From assembly GCA_028689195.1 (NCBI GenBank), contig JAQTWR010000222.1, positions 1 through 5,456 of the forward strand: a stretch of 5,456 nucleotides of DNA, in the 5' to 3' direction. The DNA is from Anaerolineales bacterium. GTDB lineage: Bacteria > Chloroflexota > Anaerolineae > Anaerolineales > Villigracilaceae. Shown here piece after piece: positions 5,100 to 5,456 of the stretch. Below the pieces are notes generated by a model that searched no databases, was not told the origin of the DNA, and saw only the letters and a list, made by a program, of their open reading frames with translations. Within the stretch, counting starts at the first letter, position 1. Every line of letters starts with the position of its first letter. Position numbers and translations under genes: made by a program.

Positions 5100-5456
5100 T
5101 TACTTCGGCGCAGAATCCAAAAATAAAATTAATCCGCGCATTGCAGGGACGCGCAAAAGAACGCCGCGATGCAGGCGCGTTTTTAGCGGAAGGCGTGCGT
5201 TTGATTGAAGATGCGCTTCTGGCAAATTGGTCGTTTCGATTTGTTTTTTATGACGAGACATTGAGCGAAAGGGGAAAGTTGCAGGTCGAAAGTCTAAGGT
5301 CGCGCGGGGTTGAGGCGGAAGAAATATCCGCGAGTTTGATGAAATCGTCGAGCGATACCGAAACTCCGCAGGGAATCATCGCTGTCTTAAACGACTCGCG
5401 CCTCGCGATTCCCGAATCTCCAAATTTCATCCTCATCCCCGATCAAATCCGCGACC
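5096..5456 (+). CDS. TrmH/SpoU-family RNA 2'-O-methyltransferase, N-terminal part (cut by window edge)
   Basis: The first 120 residues fit the N-terminal substrate-binding domain of SpoU methyltransferases, which methylate ribose 2'-OH groups of rRNA or tRNA with S-adenosylmethionine. Typical features are the opening ITSAQNPKIKLIRAL (2-16), RRDAGAFLAEGVRLIEDAL (23-41) and SSDTETPQGIIAVL (85-98). At the edge, FILIPDQIRD (111-120) matches the first strand of the knotted SPOUT catalytic domain, normally followed by PGNLG. The start is the GTG at 5096, whose GTGA overlaps the macro-domain TGA by 4 nt; a weak SD-like GGGAAG (5080-5085) lies 10 nt upstream. No upstream alternative is as good. The catalytic domain is outside the window, so the target RNA cannot be named. 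Confidence 0.9.
   Translation, partial: MITSAQNPKIKLIRALQGRAKERRDAGAFLAEGVRLIEDALLANWSFRFVFYDETLSERGKLQVESLRSRGVEAEEISASLMKSSSDTETPQGIIAVLNDSRLAIPESPNFILIPDQIRD

Noticed and set aside
1..5456. Mobile element, CRISPR array or defence island
   Set aside because: No transposase, integrase, terminal inverted repeats, direct-repeat array or effector gene is visible; the genes are chromosomal housekeeping and membrane or modification proteins.

Overview
The window looks like a chromosomal segment of a Chloroflexota bacterium, most likely class Anaerolineae. This is inferred from the moderately GC-rich, CGCG-heavy coding DNA, the type of large membrane protein on the minus strand, the extended N-terminus of L35, and genes that appear to be transcribed without a leader next to genes with strong Shine-Dalgarno (SD) sites. 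The taxon is an inference; no rRNA or other phylogenetic marker was compared. Nothing suggests a phage, plasmid, transposon or CRISPR array. It reads as a core translation locus flanked by less characterised genes.

Layout. (1) Positions 1-1991, minus strand, are one long open frame that runs off the left edge (663 codons visible). It encodes a cytoplasmic domain resembling a PP2C phosphatase without its catalytic aspartates, a Pro/charged linker, one transmembrane helix, a helical stalk and a beta-propeller-like outer domain. (2) A 64-bp divergent intergenic region (1992-2055) carries -10 boxes for both strands that share bases. (3) Positions 2056-3063, plus strand, encode a CelD/FemAB-like GNAT acetyltransferase. 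(4) Positions 3064-3182 hold a good sigma70-type promoter, a leader hairpin and a strong SD. (5) Positions 3183-4485 are the conserved infC-rpmI-rplT cluster (IF3, L35, L20), closed by a textbook intrinsic terminator at 4491-4522. infC appears to start at a non-canonical AUC codon. (6) Directly behind the terminator a -10 box leads to an apparently leaderless gene for a macro-domain protein (4539-5099). Its stop overlaps by 4 bases the GTG start of a TrmH/SpoU-family RNA methyltransferase, which is cut by the right edge.

Function. IF3, L35 and L20 are made together, as in most bacteria, and the IF3 start codon implies self-regulated translation. A SpoU methyltransferase behind rplT is common (often followed by pheST). 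The macro-domain gene placed between them, with its own promoter and coupled to the methyltransferase, is the less usual element. The left part (membrane pseudophosphatase and acetyltransferase) is divergently transcribed and probably unrelated to translation. The most notable points are the pseudophosphatase-membrane-propeller protein, the AUC start of infC, and the macro-domain/RNA methyltransferase pair.
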